From the NCBI RefSeq assembly GCF_030406665.1, contig NZ_CP129121.1, forward strand, positions 806,001-870,000: DNA of 64,000 nucleotides, read 5' to 3'. The translations under genes and the position numbers were made by a program. Shown in pieces: positions 1 through 9,996 of this stretch. The DNA is from Halomonas halophila. GTDB taxonomy: Bacteria; Pseudomonadota; Gammaproteobacteria; Pseudomonadales; Halomonadaceae. The stretch's first letter is position 1; each line of letters begins with the position of its first letter. The notes below the pieces were generated by a model. That model saw only the letters and a list, made by a program, of their open reading frames with translations. It did not search any database and was not told the DNA's origin.

Positions 1-275
1 CCGCCGGCCACCAGGGCCTCCTCGTCTTCGCCGCTCGTAGCGTCCGGCGATGCGGAAGCGCCTGCGGCTTGCGCGTCGTCGGGCGCATTAGAAGTCGAGC
101 CTTCAGCGGTCGCGTCTTCGGGCGCGGGTAAAAAGTGAAGCACCTGGGCGCCCTGAAGCGACACCACGAGCTCACCCCAGGCCTCATTGGCCAGCCACAC
201 CTCGCGGCCGGCCCATTCGGCGCGGCGCTGTCCGTCGGTGGCGTCCAGCAGGGCGCGCAGGGATGCGGGAATCAT
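1..275 (-). CDS. D-hexose-6-phosphate mutarotase (aldose 1-epimerase family), N-terminal part
   Basis: Reading leftward from an ATG at 273-275, preceded by a strong GGAGGAGA ribosome binding site, the product begins MIPASLRALLDATDGQ and contains VVSLQGAQVLHFLPA. This matches the early beta-sandwich motif of YeaD-type hexose-6-phosphate mutarotases, where the LQGAHLL-like segment is diagnostic. The family interconverts alpha and beta anomers of glucose 6-phosphate in the cytoplasm. It is the third gene of edd-glk-mutarotase, 42 bp after glk, which fits a role next to glucokinase. After LPA there is an odd low-complexity Ala/Asp/Glu/Ser insert of about 35 residues where relatives usually continue directly. 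The gene leaves the window, so the catalytic His and Glu cannot be seen. Family call is fairly firm; substrate is inferred. Confidence 0.72.
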   Translation of the reverse strand, partial: MIPASLRALLDATDGQRRAEWAGREVWLANEAWGELVVSLQGAQVLHFLPAPEDATAEGSTSNAPDDAQAAGASASPDATSGEDEEALVAG

Positions 276-317
276 GCGATCTCCTCCATACGGGCCGATC
301 GACGCCTCTGCGTCGAG

Positions 318-1286
318 CTATTCGACCTCTTCATTGTGCAGGGCCTCGGCGGCGCCCAGCAGTCCCGTCCAGGGCGCGGTGACCACCTGGACCGGAATGT
401 CGGCGTTGTAGCCGTTCATGCGGCCCTTGTCGGCGAAGGCCTCGCGGAAGCGGCTCTGCGGCAGCCAGTCGAGCAGCCGCGGCAGGATGCCGCCGCACAG
501 GTAGACCCCGCCCCGGGCTCCGAGGGTGAGCGCGGCGTCGCCGCTGACGTCGCCGAGGATCTTCAGAAAGCGCAGCAGGGTATCACGCGCCACGGCGTCT
601 CCGCTCGCGGCCGCCTCGGTGACCTCGGCGGGTGAGTCGCAGGCCGGGTTGGCGCCCTTCAGCGAGCAGTGGGCCAGATAGAGGTCGAGCAGTCCCTGGC
701 CGCACAGCAGCCGTTCCACGGAGATGCGGCCGTAGCGGTTGCGGAAGTGGCGCAGCAGGTTCTGCTCGCGCTCGTCGGTGGGCGCGAAGGTCACGTGGCC
801 GCCCTCGGTGGGCAGCGGAATCCAGGCGTGACGACCGGGGAAGACGCCGGCCACGCCGAGCCCGGTGCCGGGGCCGATCACCAGCCGGGCGGCGTGGGGC
901 ACTGCCTCGCCGGGCTGCACCTCGACCAGCTCGTCCTCGGCCACGTGGGGCACGCCCAGGGCCTGGGCGGTGAAGTCGTTGATCGGCTTGAACAGCTCGA
1001 GCCCCAAGGCGTCCTTCACCTCGGCGCGGGTGAATGACCAGGGATTGTTGGTCATCTTGATCCGCTCGCCGTGGGTCGGGCAAGCGAAGGCCAGGCAGGC
1101 CTCGCGCGGGGCGTCGTCGCCCGTGGCGCCGACCCGTTCCAGGTAGTCGCGTATTGCCTCGACCAGGCCGGGGTAGTCGGCGCAGGGCAGGCTCAGGATG
1201 TCGTGGGGCTCGAAGCCCCCCGGGGTCACCAGGGCGAAGCGGGCGTTGGTGCCCCCGAGATCGCCGATCAGTGCGGGTCGGGTCAT
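318..1286 (-). CDS. glk: Glucokinase
   Basis: Bacterial ROK-independent glucokinase of 322 aa (E. coli Glk is 321 aa). It phosphorylates cytoplasmic glucose with ATP to glucose 6-phosphate. Visible motifs are the N-terminal phosphate loop LIGDLGGTNARFAL, the catalytic Asp in INDFTAQALG (near residue 100), GPGTGLGVAGV and EGGHVTFAP. The reading frame extends further upstream, but the family-like start MTRPALIGDLGG at 1284-1286 is preceded by AAGGGAC and is preferred. It lies downstream of edd on the same strand and 42 bp before the mutarotase gene, so the three form an Entner-Doudoroff entry operon as in Pseudomonas. The 200-bp gap to edd shows no clear terminator. Confidence 0.95.
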   Translation of the reverse strand: MTRPALIGDLGGTNARFALVTPGGFEPHDILSLPCADYPGLVEAIRDYLERVGATGDDAPREACLAFACPTHGERIKMTNNPWSFTRAEVKDALGLELFKPINDFTAQALGVPHVAEDELVEVQPGEAVPHAARLVIGPGTGLGVAGVFPGRHAWIPLPTEGGHVTFAPTDEREQNLLRHFRNRYGRISVERLLCGQGLLDLYLAHCSLKGANPACDSPAEVTEAAASGDAVARDTLLRFLKILGDVSGDAALTLGARGGVYLCGGILPRLLDWLPQSRFREAFADKGRMNGYNADIPVQVVTAPWTGLLGAAEALHNEEVE

Positions 1287-1488
1287 CTTTAATTTGTCCC
1301 TTCTGGCCGTCAGGGCTGTTGCAGATGGTGAATCGCTCGCAGCTGCTCCGGCGACAGGTCTACGAGGGGGCGCTGTGAACCCCTCCCTGGGCGCTACCGA
1401 CGCCATCCATGGCGTAGGACCCCCTCTACGACCAGTCCCCGGCGCTTCTCGCTATGCGCAACGGCGATATCGCTGCTCTGGCAGCTCC

Positions 1489-3375
<1,887 letters not shown>

Positions 3376-3467
3376 GGAGCACCTCGGCAACGAAAGGGGT
3401 GTGATTTCGTAAGTTTAACAAAAGTATCGCCCAAAAGCCGGGGGCGGACCGGGGTATACGGCTATAG

Positions 3468-3484
3468 TTGTAATTAATTTACCA
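3468..3484. promoter_or_regulatory. Putative HexR operator upstream of edd
   Basis: TTGTAATTAATTTACCA is an imperfect 17-bp palindrome (12 of 17 positions match its own reverse complement). It closely resembles the gammaproteobacterial HexR consensus TGTAATTAAATTACA. It lies 93 bp upstream of the edd start in the edd/GNAT divergent interval (3376-3607), which is otherwise AT-richer than its surroundings. HexR commonly controls edd in Pseudomonas and relatives. The match is by eye and hexR itself is not in the window. Confidence 0.6.
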
Positions 3485-3607
3485 TGACGAGCGTGTGAAG
3501 GCGCCCTCGTCGTGAGGGAAAAGACAGGGCGTCCGGCGTGCTGTCAGGATGTCATCTAGGGTAGGTGCTGCGCCGGCCATCGTCAGCCGGCCCGGCCGGG
3601 AGAGTTC

Positions 3608-4753
3608 ATGAGTCGATTGCGTGTCGTCGAACAAGCCGCCGTGGCGGAAGTGCCGGCCGGTGACTGGAACGCCCTGGTGGGCGACGATCACCCCTTCCTG
3701 CGCCACGAGTTCCTGCACGCCCTGGAGGCCAGCGGTGCGGCGAGCGAGGCGAGCGGCTGGTCGCCGCGGCATCTGACGCTGTGGCGCGACGAGGCGCTGG
3801 TCGGGCTGCTGCCGCACTACCACAAGCATCATTCCTATGGGGAGTACGTCTTCGACTGGGCCTGGGCCGATGCCTGGGAGCGCGCAGGCGGGCGCTACTA
3901 TCCCAAGGGGCTCAGCGCGATTCCGTTCACCCCGGCACCGGGGCCGCGGCTGGCGCTGGCCGACGACGTCGACCCGCTCGAGGCGCGTCGACGCCTGGCC
4001 GAGCGCTGGGAAGCATCGACGCTGTCGAGCTGGCACCTGCTGTTCGCCGAGGAGGGCGAGGTCGCCGCCTGGCGCGAGGCACGGCCCGAGCTGATCGCCC
4101 GTGCCGGGGTGCAGTTCCAGTGGCAGGACCGGGGCTATGGCGACTTCGAGGGTTTCCTCGCCGCCCTGACCTCCAAGCGGCGCAAGGCCATTCGCCGCGA
4201 GCGTCGCCGGGTCGCCGAGCAGGGGCTGACCCTGCATCGGCTTGAGGGCGAGGCAATCGGCGAGGCCGATCTGGCGCACTTCTACCGCTGCTACCAGATC
4301 ACCTACCTGGAACGCGGCCAGCAGGGCTATCTCAACCGCGACTTCTTCATGCGGCTGCGCCGCGACCTGCCCGAGGCGCTGGTGCTGATCCAGGCGCGTC
4401 TCGAGGGTCGGCCGGTGGCCGCGGCCCTGTGCCTGCAGGGAAACCGCACGCTCTATGGCCGCTACTGGGGCAGCGAGATCGAGGCCGACGGCCTGCACTT
4501 CGAGGCCTGCTACTACCAGGGCCTCGAGCATTGCCTGGCCCGGGGGCTGATTCGCTTTGACCCCGGCACCCAGGGCGAACACAAGCTGGCCCGGGGCTTC
4601 GCGCCGCGGCGTCTGACCTCGCTGCATCATGTCGCCGATCCGCGGCTACGTGCCGGGGTGGCGCGCTTCTGCGCCGAGGAGGCCGAGCACGTGGCGGCTT
4701 ACGTCGCGGCCGCCGAGCGGGCGCTGCCGTTCCGCCTCGACGACGGCGGCTGA
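3608..4753 (+). CDS. GNAT-like protein, peptidoglycan-bridge/DUF482 family
   Basis: A 381-aa cytoplasmic protein, full length for the DUF482 (COG3146) family, which is distantly related to FemX-type peptidyltransferases and GNAT acetyltransferases. Recognisable segments are the N-terminal NALVGDDHPFLRHEFLHALE, LPHYHKHHSYGEYVFDWAWA, the basic SKRRKAIRRERRRV and the GNAT-like C-terminal half with RPVAAALCLQGNRTLYGRYWGS and FDPGTQGEHKLARGF. Substrate and reaction are not established for this family. The ATG at 3608 follows GGGAGAGTTC. It stands alone on the plus strand, divergent from edd, and is followed after 91 bp by ftsB, so it may not share that operon. Confidence 0.8.
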   Translation: MSRLRVVEQAAVAEVPAGDWNALVGDDHPFLRHEFLHALEASGAASEASGWSPRHLTLWRDEALVGLLPHYHKHHSYGEYVFDWAWADAWERAGGRYYPKGLSAIPFTPAPGPRLALADDVDPLEARRRLAERWEASTLSSWHLLFAEEGEVAAWREARPELIARAGVQFQWQDRGYGDFEGFLAALTSKRRKAIRRERRRVAEQGLTLHRLEGEAIGEADLAHFYRCYQITYLERGQQGYLNRDFFMRLRRDLPEALVLIQARLEGRPVAAALCLQGNRTLYGRYWGSEIEADGLHFEACYYQGLEHCLARGLIRFDPGTQGEHKLARGFAPRRLTSLHHVADPRLRAGVARFCAEEAEHVAAYVAAAERALPFRLDDGG

Positions 4754-4844
4754 CGCCCGTCAGGTGCCGGGGCTTTGATGGATGAGGCGGCCCGGGGAAG
4801 ATGGCATACTACGCCCTCGAATTCCCTGGTGACGGACCCTCTAC

Positions 4845-5141
4845 ATGCTCAAGTGGCTGGCCATCGTGCTCATCGCCCTGCAGGCGCTGTTGCAGTATCG
4901 CCTGTGGCTCGGCGAGGGCGGACTGCGCGAGCTGGCCGAGGTGCGCCAGCGAGTGGACCGCCTGGAGGCCGAGAATGCGCCGCTGCGGGCGCGCAACGAG
5001 CGCCTCGCCGCCGAGGTGGTCGATCTCAAGAACGGCCTCGATGCCATCGAGGAGCGCGCGCGCAGCGATATCGGCATGGTGCGCCGCGACGAGCAGTTCT
5101 TCTGGGTGCCCGACGCCGAGCCGGCCGGGGAGGCGCCGTGA
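4845..5141 (+). CDS. ftsB: Cell division protein FtsB
   Basis: A 98-aa bitopic inner-membrane protein with a short cytoplasmic N-terminus, one transmembrane helix (about residues 4-20, LKWLAIVLIALQALLQYRLW) and a periplasmic leucine-zipper coiled coil (about 28-65) ending in the family's DIGMVRRDEQFFW motif. FtsB pairs with FtsL and joins FtsQ in the divisome to control septal peptidoglycan synthesis. It directly precedes ispD with an overlap of its TGA and the GTG start, the conserved ftsB-ispD-ispF arrangement of gammaproteobacteria. A weak CATACT -10-like element lies at 4805-4810 upstream. Confidence 0.93.
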   Translation: MLKWLAIVLIALQALLQYRLWLGEGGLRELAEVRQRVDRLEAENAPLRARNERLAAEVVDLKNGLDAIEERARSDIGMVRRDEQFFWVPDAEPAGEAP

Positions 5142-5866
5142 GCGAGCGCCTCTGGCTGGTGGTGCCCGCCGCGGGCCGCGGCCGGCGCATGGGCGCCGCC
5201 CTGCCCAAGCAGTATCTGCCCCTGGCCGGCCTCACCGTGCTGGCCCGTACCCTGGCGCGGCTCCACGAGGCCTTCCCCGAGGCGCGGCTTTGCCTGTGCC
5301 TGGACCCTGATGACGAACGCTTCGACCCGGCCGCAGTGCCCTTCGCCGACTGGCGGCGGGTGCCCGGCGGCGCCGAGCGCGTCGACTCGGTGACCAACGC
5401 CCTGGCCGCCATCGCCGGCGAGGCCGGCGCGGACGATACGGTGCTGGTCCATGACGTGGCCCGGCCCTGCGTGCGGGCCGAGGACCTGCGTCGGCTGGCG
5501 TCGGCGGTGGCCGACGACGCGGTGGGCGGGCTGCTGGCCGCGCCGGTGGCCGACACCATGAAGCGCGACGACGGCACCGGCCGGGTCGGCGGCACCGAGC
5601 CCCGTGACGGCCTGTGGCACGCCCTGACGCCCCAGGGCTTCGGCTACGGGGTGCTGCGCCGAGCGCTTGCCGAGGCCGCCGAACGCGGCGTCGCCGTCAC
5701 CGACGAGGCCTCCGCGGTGGAGGCGCTGGGCCTCTCGCCGCGCCTGGTCAGCGGGCGCCGCGACAATCTCAAGATCACCCATCCGGAGGATCTGGCGCTG
5801 GCCGAGGCCATCCTCGCCGCCCAGAAAGCGCCTGCTCCCTCCGCCGACAGGAACGACTGCGCATGA
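5138..5866 (+). CDS. ispD: 2-C-methyl-D-erythritol 4-phosphate cytidylyltransferase
   Basis: A 242-aa enzyme of the MEP isoprenoid pathway that joins CTP and MEP to form CDP-ME. Motifs include the nucleotide-binding VPAAGRGRRMGAALPKQYLPL at the N-terminus, HDVARPCV (around residue 105), TPQGFGYG and TDEASAVEALG, followed by KITHPEDL. The start is GTG at 5138, overlapping the ftsB stop (GTGA). This is inferred because the frame has no nearer ATG matching the family N-terminus and the first motif begins about eight residues in. ispF follows with a 4-nt overlap, so translation is probably coupled. Confidence 0.94.
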   Translation: MSERLWLVVPAAGRGRRMGAALPKQYLPLAGLTVLARTLARLHEAFPEARLCLCLDPDDERFDPAAVPFADWRRVPGGAERVDSVTNALAAIAGEAGADDTVLVHDVARPCVRAEDLRRLASAVADDAVGGLLAAPVADTMKRDDGTGRVGGTEPRDGLWHALTPQGFGYGVLRRALAEAAERGVAVTDEASAVEALGLSPRLVSGRRDNLKITHPEDLALAEAILAAQKAPAPSADRNDCA

Positions 5867-6351
5867 TGCGAATCGGCCACGGCTTCGACGTCCACCGCTT
5901 CGGCGAGGGCGACCACCTGCGGATCGGCGGCGTCGCCATTCCCTTCGACCGCGGCTTCGTCGCCCACTCCGACGGCGACGTGCTGCTGCATGCGATCTGC
6001 GATGCCCTGCTCGGCGCCTGCGCGCTGGGCGACATCGGCCGCCACTTCCCCGACACCGATCCGGCCTGGGCCGGCGCCGACAGCCGCGAACTGCTGCGCC
6101 GGGTGGTGGCGCAGGTGCGCGCGGCGGGCTACCGGGTCGGCAACCTGGACGCCACGGTGATGGCCCAGGCGCCCAAGCTCTCGCCCCACGTCGAGGCCAT
6201 GGCCGAGGCCATCGCCGCCGACCTGGCGGTGGCGCGCGGCGCCGTCAACGTCAAGGCGACCACCACCGAGCGGTTAGGCTTCACCGGCCGCGGCGAGGGC
6301 ATCGCCGCCGAGGCGGTGGTGCTGCTGACGGGAGAGAGCGCCGATGTCTGA
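5863..6351 (+). CDS. ispF: 2-C-methyl-D-erythritol 2,4-cyclodiphosphate synthase
   Basis: A 162-aa member of the trimeric, zinc-dependent IspF family (E. coli 159 aa) that cyclises CDP-ME 2-phosphate in the MEP pathway. The zinc ligands lie in GHGFDVHRFG near the N-terminus and in HSDGDVLLHAICDALLGACALGDIG. The C-terminal VNVKATTTERLGFTGRGEGIAAEA is typical. Two adjacent ATG codons at 5863 and 5866 are both possible starts; the first overlaps the ispD stop. The end overlaps the truD start by 8 nt. Confidence 0.95.
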   Translation: MMRIGHGFDVHRFGEGDHLRIGGVAIPFDRGFVAHSDGDVLLHAICDALLGACALGDIGRHFPDTDPAWAGADSRELLRRVVAQVRAAGYRVGNLDATVMAQAPKLSPHVEAMAEAIAADLAVARGAVNVKATTTERLGFTGRGEGIAAEAVVLLTGESADV

Positions 6352-7498
6352 GGGAACGCACGAGGCGACGTCCCCACAGCAGGCGGCGGCGATCGTCTGG
6401 CCGCCTAGCTGGCCGCGGGTACTGGACGCGCACTTCGGCGCGCCGCGCCCCGGCGGCTACCGCGCCACGCCGGAGGACTTCCAGGTCGAGGAGCAGCTCG
6501 GCTTCGAGCCGGAAGGGCAGGGCGAGCACCTGTGGCTGTGGCTCGAGAAGCGCGACCTGACCACCGCCATGGTCGCTCGCCGCCTGGCCAGGGCCTGCGA
6601 GGTCACCCAGCGCGATGTCGGCTACGCCGGCATGAAGGATCGCCATGCGGTGACCCGCCAGTGGTTCTCGGTGCACCTGCCCGGCCGCGAGGCGCCGGAC
6701 GATCTCGAGGCGCGGCTGGCCGACCTGCCACTGACGCTGCTCGAGGTGACCCGGCATCCGCGCAAGCTCAAGCGCGGGGTACACGCCGCCAACCGCTTCC
6801 GGCTGCGCGTCACCGGCGAGGCGCTGACCGACCCGCACCTCGCCGAGCGCTGGGCCTGGCTGTGCCACCACGGCGCGGCCAACTACTTCGGCCCGCAGCG
6901 CTTCGGCGCCGACGGGCGCAATATCCACCGCGCGGCCGGCGTGCTGGCCCGGGGCTGGCGCAAGCGCGACGACCGCGAGGGCATGCTGCTCTCCGCGGCG
7001 CGCAGCTACCTGTTCAACGAGCTGCTGGCCGCGCGCATCGAGGCGGGCGACTGGGCGACGCCGCTGCCCGGCGAGGCGGTGATTCTCGACGGCTCGTCGA
7101 GCCAGTTCGTGGCCGAGACCGTCGACGACTCGCTGATCGCGCGCGCCGAGCGGCTCGACCTGCACCCCAGCGGCGTGCTCTGGGGGCAGGGCCGTTCGGT
7201 GGCCCAGGGCGAGGCCCTGGCCCGCGAGCAGGCGCTGGCCGAGGCGCATCCCGCGCTGTGCGACGGCCTCGTGCGCGCCGGGGTGAAGACCGCCCGCCGG
7301 CCGCTGCGCCTGCGCCTGGCCGCCCCGCGACTGGCGCCCGGCGAGGGTGAGGCCTGGTTCTCCTTCACGCTGCCCCGGGGGGCCTTCGCCACCGCCGTGC
7401 TGCGCGAGCTGATCGCCCACCCGACCCTGAGTTTCCACCCGCCCCGTCAGGGGCCCGAGCAAGGAGCCGCGGATGCGTCGACTGCTGCTGTCCAATGA
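6344..7498 (+). CDS. truD: tRNA pseudouridine(13) synthase TruD
   Basis: A 384-aa pseudouridine synthase that modifies U13 of tRNA(Glu). The catalytic Asp is in YAGMKDRHAVTRQWFSV (Asp about residue 99). Other family segments are FQVEEQLGFEPEGQGEHLWL, NYFGPQRFG and SRGGFATAVL-like PRGAFATAVLREL near the C-terminus. Length is close to other gammaproteobacterial TruD proteins (about 350 aa), with an N-terminal extension of some 25 residues. It overlaps ispF by 8 nt and surE by 26 nt, the usual ispF-truD-surE order. Confidence 0.94.
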   Translation: MSEGTHEATSPQQAAAIVWPPSWPRVLDAHFGAPRPGGYRATPEDFQVEEQLGFEPEGQGEHLWLWLEKRDLTTAMVARRLARACEVTQRDVGYAGMKDRHAVTRQWFSVHLPGREAPDDLEARLADLPLTLLEVTRHPRKLKRGVHAANRFRLRVTGEALTDPHLAERWAWLCHHGAANYFGPQRFGADGRNIHRAAGVLARGWRKRDDREGMLLSAARSYLFNELLAARIEAGDWATPLPGEAVILDGSSSQFVAETVDDSLIARAERLDLHPSGVLWGQGRSVAQGEALAREQALAEAHPALCDGLVRAGVKTARRPLRLRLAAPRLAPGEGEAWFSFTLPRGAFATAVLRELIAHPTLSFHPPRQGPEQGAADASTAAVQ

Positions 7499-8219
7499 TG
7501 ACGGGGTGCATGCCCCGGGCCTGCGTGCCCTGCATGACGCCCTGGCCCCCCACGCGCGGCTGCGCGTGGTGGCCCCCGACCGCGACAAGAGCGGTGCCAG
7601 CAATTCCCTGACCCTGACTCGCCCCCTGGCGCTGTCGACCCTGGACAACGGCTTCTACAGCGTCGACGGCACCCCGGCGGACTGCGTCTACCTGGGCGTC
7701 AACGGGGTCTGGGAGGAACGCCCGGACCTGGTGATCTCGGGCATCAACCACGGCGGCAACCTGGGCGACGACGTGCTCTATTCGGGCACCGTGGCCGCCG
7801 CCATGGAGGGCCGCAACCTGGGCATGTCGGCGATCGCCATGTCGCTGGTCGGCCACCGCTACTTCGAGACCGCCGGCCGGGTGGCGGCGAGCCTGGTCGG
7901 GGCCGCCGACCGGCTCTCGCTGCCGCCGCGCAGCCTGCTCAACGTCAACGTGCCGGACCTGCCCTGGGAGGAGATCCGCGGCCTCAAGGTGACGCGCCAG
8001 GGCTACCGGGGCCCGGCGGCCGAGCCGCTGGAGGTGCTCGACCCGCGCGGGCGCAAGCGCTACTGGATCGCCGCCGCGGGCGAGAGCGCCGACGACGGTC
8101 CGGATACCGATTTCGCCGCCGTGGAGGCCGGCTTCGTGTCCATCACGCCGCTGCAGCTCGATCTGACCCGGCATGCGGCGCGCGACGACGTGCAGGAATG
8201 GCTGGATGCACTCACCTGA
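7473..8219 (+). CDS. surE: 5'/3'-nucleotidase SurE
   Basis: A 248-aa metal-dependent nucleoside monophosphatase and exopolyphosphatase of the survival protein E family. The N-terminal LLLSNDDGVHAPGL carries the paired metal-binding Asp residues. DKSGASNSLTLTRPL, GTPADCVYLG, SGINHGGNLGDDVLYSGTVAAAMEG and LNVNVP are further family blocks. It starts inside the end of truD and overlaps pcm by 14 nt, which suggests a tightly coupled stress cassette truD-surE-pcm upstream of nlpD-rpoS. Confidence 0.95.
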   Translation: MRRLLLSNDDGVHAPGLRALHDALAPHARLRVVAPDRDKSGASNSLTLTRPLALSTLDNGFYSVDGTPADCVYLGVNGVWEERPDLVISGINHGGNLGDDVLYSGTVAAAMEGRNLGMSAIAMSLVGHRYFETAGRVAASLVGAADRLSLPPRSLLNVNVPDLPWEEIRGLKVTRQGYRGPAAEPLEVLDPRGRKRYWIAAAGESADDGPDTDFAAVEAGFVSITPLQLDLTRHAARDDVQEWLDALT

Positions 8220-8898
8220 CTCTCGCCGCCGGCTGCGTCCGGAGCTGTTGAAGGGCGTCGGCATGACCTCGCAGCGCACCCGCGACCGCATGGTCGAGCG
8301 TCTGGCCCGCCAGGGCATCGCCGACCGGCGGGTGCTGGAGACCATGGCCGAGGAACCGCGCCACCTGTTCCTCGACGAGGCGCTGTCTCACCGCGCCTAC
8401 GAGGACACCTCGCTGCCCATCGGCCACGGCCAGACGCTGTCGCAGCCGTGGATCGTGGCGCGTATGACCGAGCTGGTGCGCGAGGAGGCGCCGACGAGGG
8501 TGCTGGAGGTCGGTACCGGCTCCGGCTATCAGACCCTGATACTGGCGCGGCTGGTGACGGAACTCTGGTCGGTGGAGCGGATCAATGCCCTGCATCGTCG
8601 CGCCGGCGAGCAGCTGCGGCTGCTGAGCGTGCACAACGCCCACCTGCGGCTGGCCGACGGCGGCCACGGCTGGCCCGAGGCCGCGCCTTTCGAGGTCATC
8701 CTGCTGACTGCCTGCGCCGGCTCGCTGCCCGAGCCGCTGCTGGCCCAGCTGGCCGACGGTGGGGTGATGATCGCACCGCTGGCCGAGCGTGACGGCCGGC
8801 AGTGGCTGGTGCGGGTACGCCGTCAGGGGGAGCGCTTCGAGAAGGAGCGCCTGGAGCCGGTGCGCTTCGTGCCGCTGCTGGAAGGAGTGATCCGCTAG
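8206..8898 (+). CDS. pcm: Protein-L-isoaspartate O-methyltransferase
   Basis: SAM-dependent repair methyltransferase that converts isoaspartyl residues in aged proteins. Motif I VLEVGTGSGYQT and the preceding PIGHGQTLSQPWIVARMTEL are diagnostic, and the end RFVPLLEGVIR matches the family C-terminus. The ATG at 8206 (AGGAA seven bases upstream) gives 230 aa. An internal ATG at 8263 (MTSQRTRDRMVERL) gives 211 aa, closer to E. coli Pcm (208 aa), and is a real alternative. It overlaps the end of surE, as in most gammaproteobacteria. In E. coli and Pseudomonas nlpD follows directly, whereas here a DUF368 gene intervenes. Confidence 0.93.
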   Translation: MHSPDSRRRLRPELLKGVGMTSQRTRDRMVERLARQGIADRRVLETMAEEPRHLFLDEALSHRAYEDTSLPIGHGQTLSQPWIVARMTELVREEAPTRVLEVGTGSGYQTLILARLVTELWSVERINALHRRAGEQLRLLSVHNAHLRLADGGHGWPEAAPFEVILLTACAGSLPEPLLAQLADGGVMIAPLAERDGRQWLVRVRRQGERFEKERLEPVRFVPLLEGVIR

Positions 8899-8961
8899 GC
8901 CCGGATCGGGTCGGCAGGCGCCAGGGAAGGCGTCGGGGCCGCGAAAGCGCTGATCTATGTC

Positions 8962-9996
8962 GTGAGCGTTCACGGTGAGTCGCCATATATCAGTGTTTTC
9001 TCAGGGAGTAACAGGTTCTTGAAGCGTCAACTAGGTCTCTTGTTCAGGGGCGCCGGCATGGGCGCCGCCGATGCGGTGCCCGGTGTCTCCGGCGGCACCA
9101 TCGCCTTTATCACCGGCATCTACGAGGAGCTGCTGCTGACCGTGCGTCGCTTCGGCCCAAGCGCCTTCGGCGCCTGGCGCCAGGGCGGCATGGCCGGGCT
9201 GATCGCCCATCTCAACCTCGGCTTCCTGGTGCCGCTGCTGGCCGGCATCGCCGCCAGCCTGATCAGCGTCGCCCACCTGGTGGTGTGGCTGATGGAGGAT
9301 CACCCGCTGCTGCTCAACGGCTTCTTCTTCGGCCTGGTGGCGGCCTCCGCGCTGGTGGTCGGCCGGCATCCCGCCGACTGGCGATTCTGGCACCTGCTGC
9401 CGCTGGCCATCGGGCTGCTGCTGGCCCAGCTGCTGCCGGCGCTGATGCCGCTGATCGGGCGGCTCGGCAGCCCCGAGCTCATGCTGGTGGTCGGCGGTGC
9501 CATCGCCATCAGCGCCATGCTGCTGCCCGGGGTCTCGGGCAGTTTCCTGCTGCTGACCATGGGTCTGTATGGCAAGGTGATGGATGCGATCCGCGATGTC
9601 GACCTGGGGGCGATCCTGCTGTTCGGCGGCGGCTGCCTGATCGGGCTGTTCGCCTTCTCGCGGCTGCTGTGCTGGTTGCTGCTGCGCTTTCACACCGCCA
9701 CCCTGCAGCTGCTGGTGGGGTTCATCCTCGGCTCGCTGCCGGTGCTGTGGCCCTGGCGCGAGCTGGTGAGCTACCAGCTCGGGCCGGACGGCCAGATGAT
9801 TCCCCTCGACTACCGTTACCTGACGCCGTCGGCGTTCACCGAGGTGACCGGCGATCCCGCACACCTGCTGGGAGTGGCGGCGCTGATGCTGGCCGGCGCC
9901 GCCCTGGTGTGGAGCATCGGCAGGACCCAGAATGGCGATCAGACCGTTGCCCCGGGCGGGCGACACGAGAACAAGGAGGAAGGTTCCGATGCATAA
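8962..9996 (+). CDS. DUF368 membrane protein, probable undecaprenyl phosphate translocase (PopT type)
   Basis: A 344-aa polytopic inner-membrane protein with about eight or nine hydrophobic helices. It shows the two DUF368 signatures AADAVPGVSGGTIAFITGIYEEL near the N-terminus and SAMLLPGVSGSFLLLTMGLYGKV about 150 residues later, a repeat of the PGVSG motif suggesting internal duplication. DUF368 proteins were shown in Vibrio and Staphylococcus to recycle undecaprenyl phosphate across the membrane, so this role is inferred from family membership. The longest frame starts at GTG 8962. A TTG at 9019 preceded by AGGGAG would give LKRQLGLLFRGAG, which looks more like family N-termini. The stop overlaps the nlpD start. 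Confidence 0.85.
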   Translation: MSVHGESPYISVFSGSNRFLKRQLGLLFRGAGMGAADAVPGVSGGTIAFITGIYEELLLTVRRFGPSAFGAWRQGGMAGLIAHLNLGFLVPLLAGIAASLISVAHLVVWLMEDHPLLLNGFFFGLVAASALVVGRHPADWRFWHLLPLAIGLLLAQLLPALMPLIGRLGSPELMLVVGGAIAISAMLLPGVSGSFLLLTMGLYGKVMDAIRDVDLGAILLFGGGCLIGLFAFSRLLCWLLLRFHTATLQLLVGFILGSLPVLWPWRELVSYQLGPDGQMIPLDYRYLTPSAFTEVTGDPAHLLGVAALMLAGAALVWSIGRTQNGDQTVAPGGRHENKEEGSDA

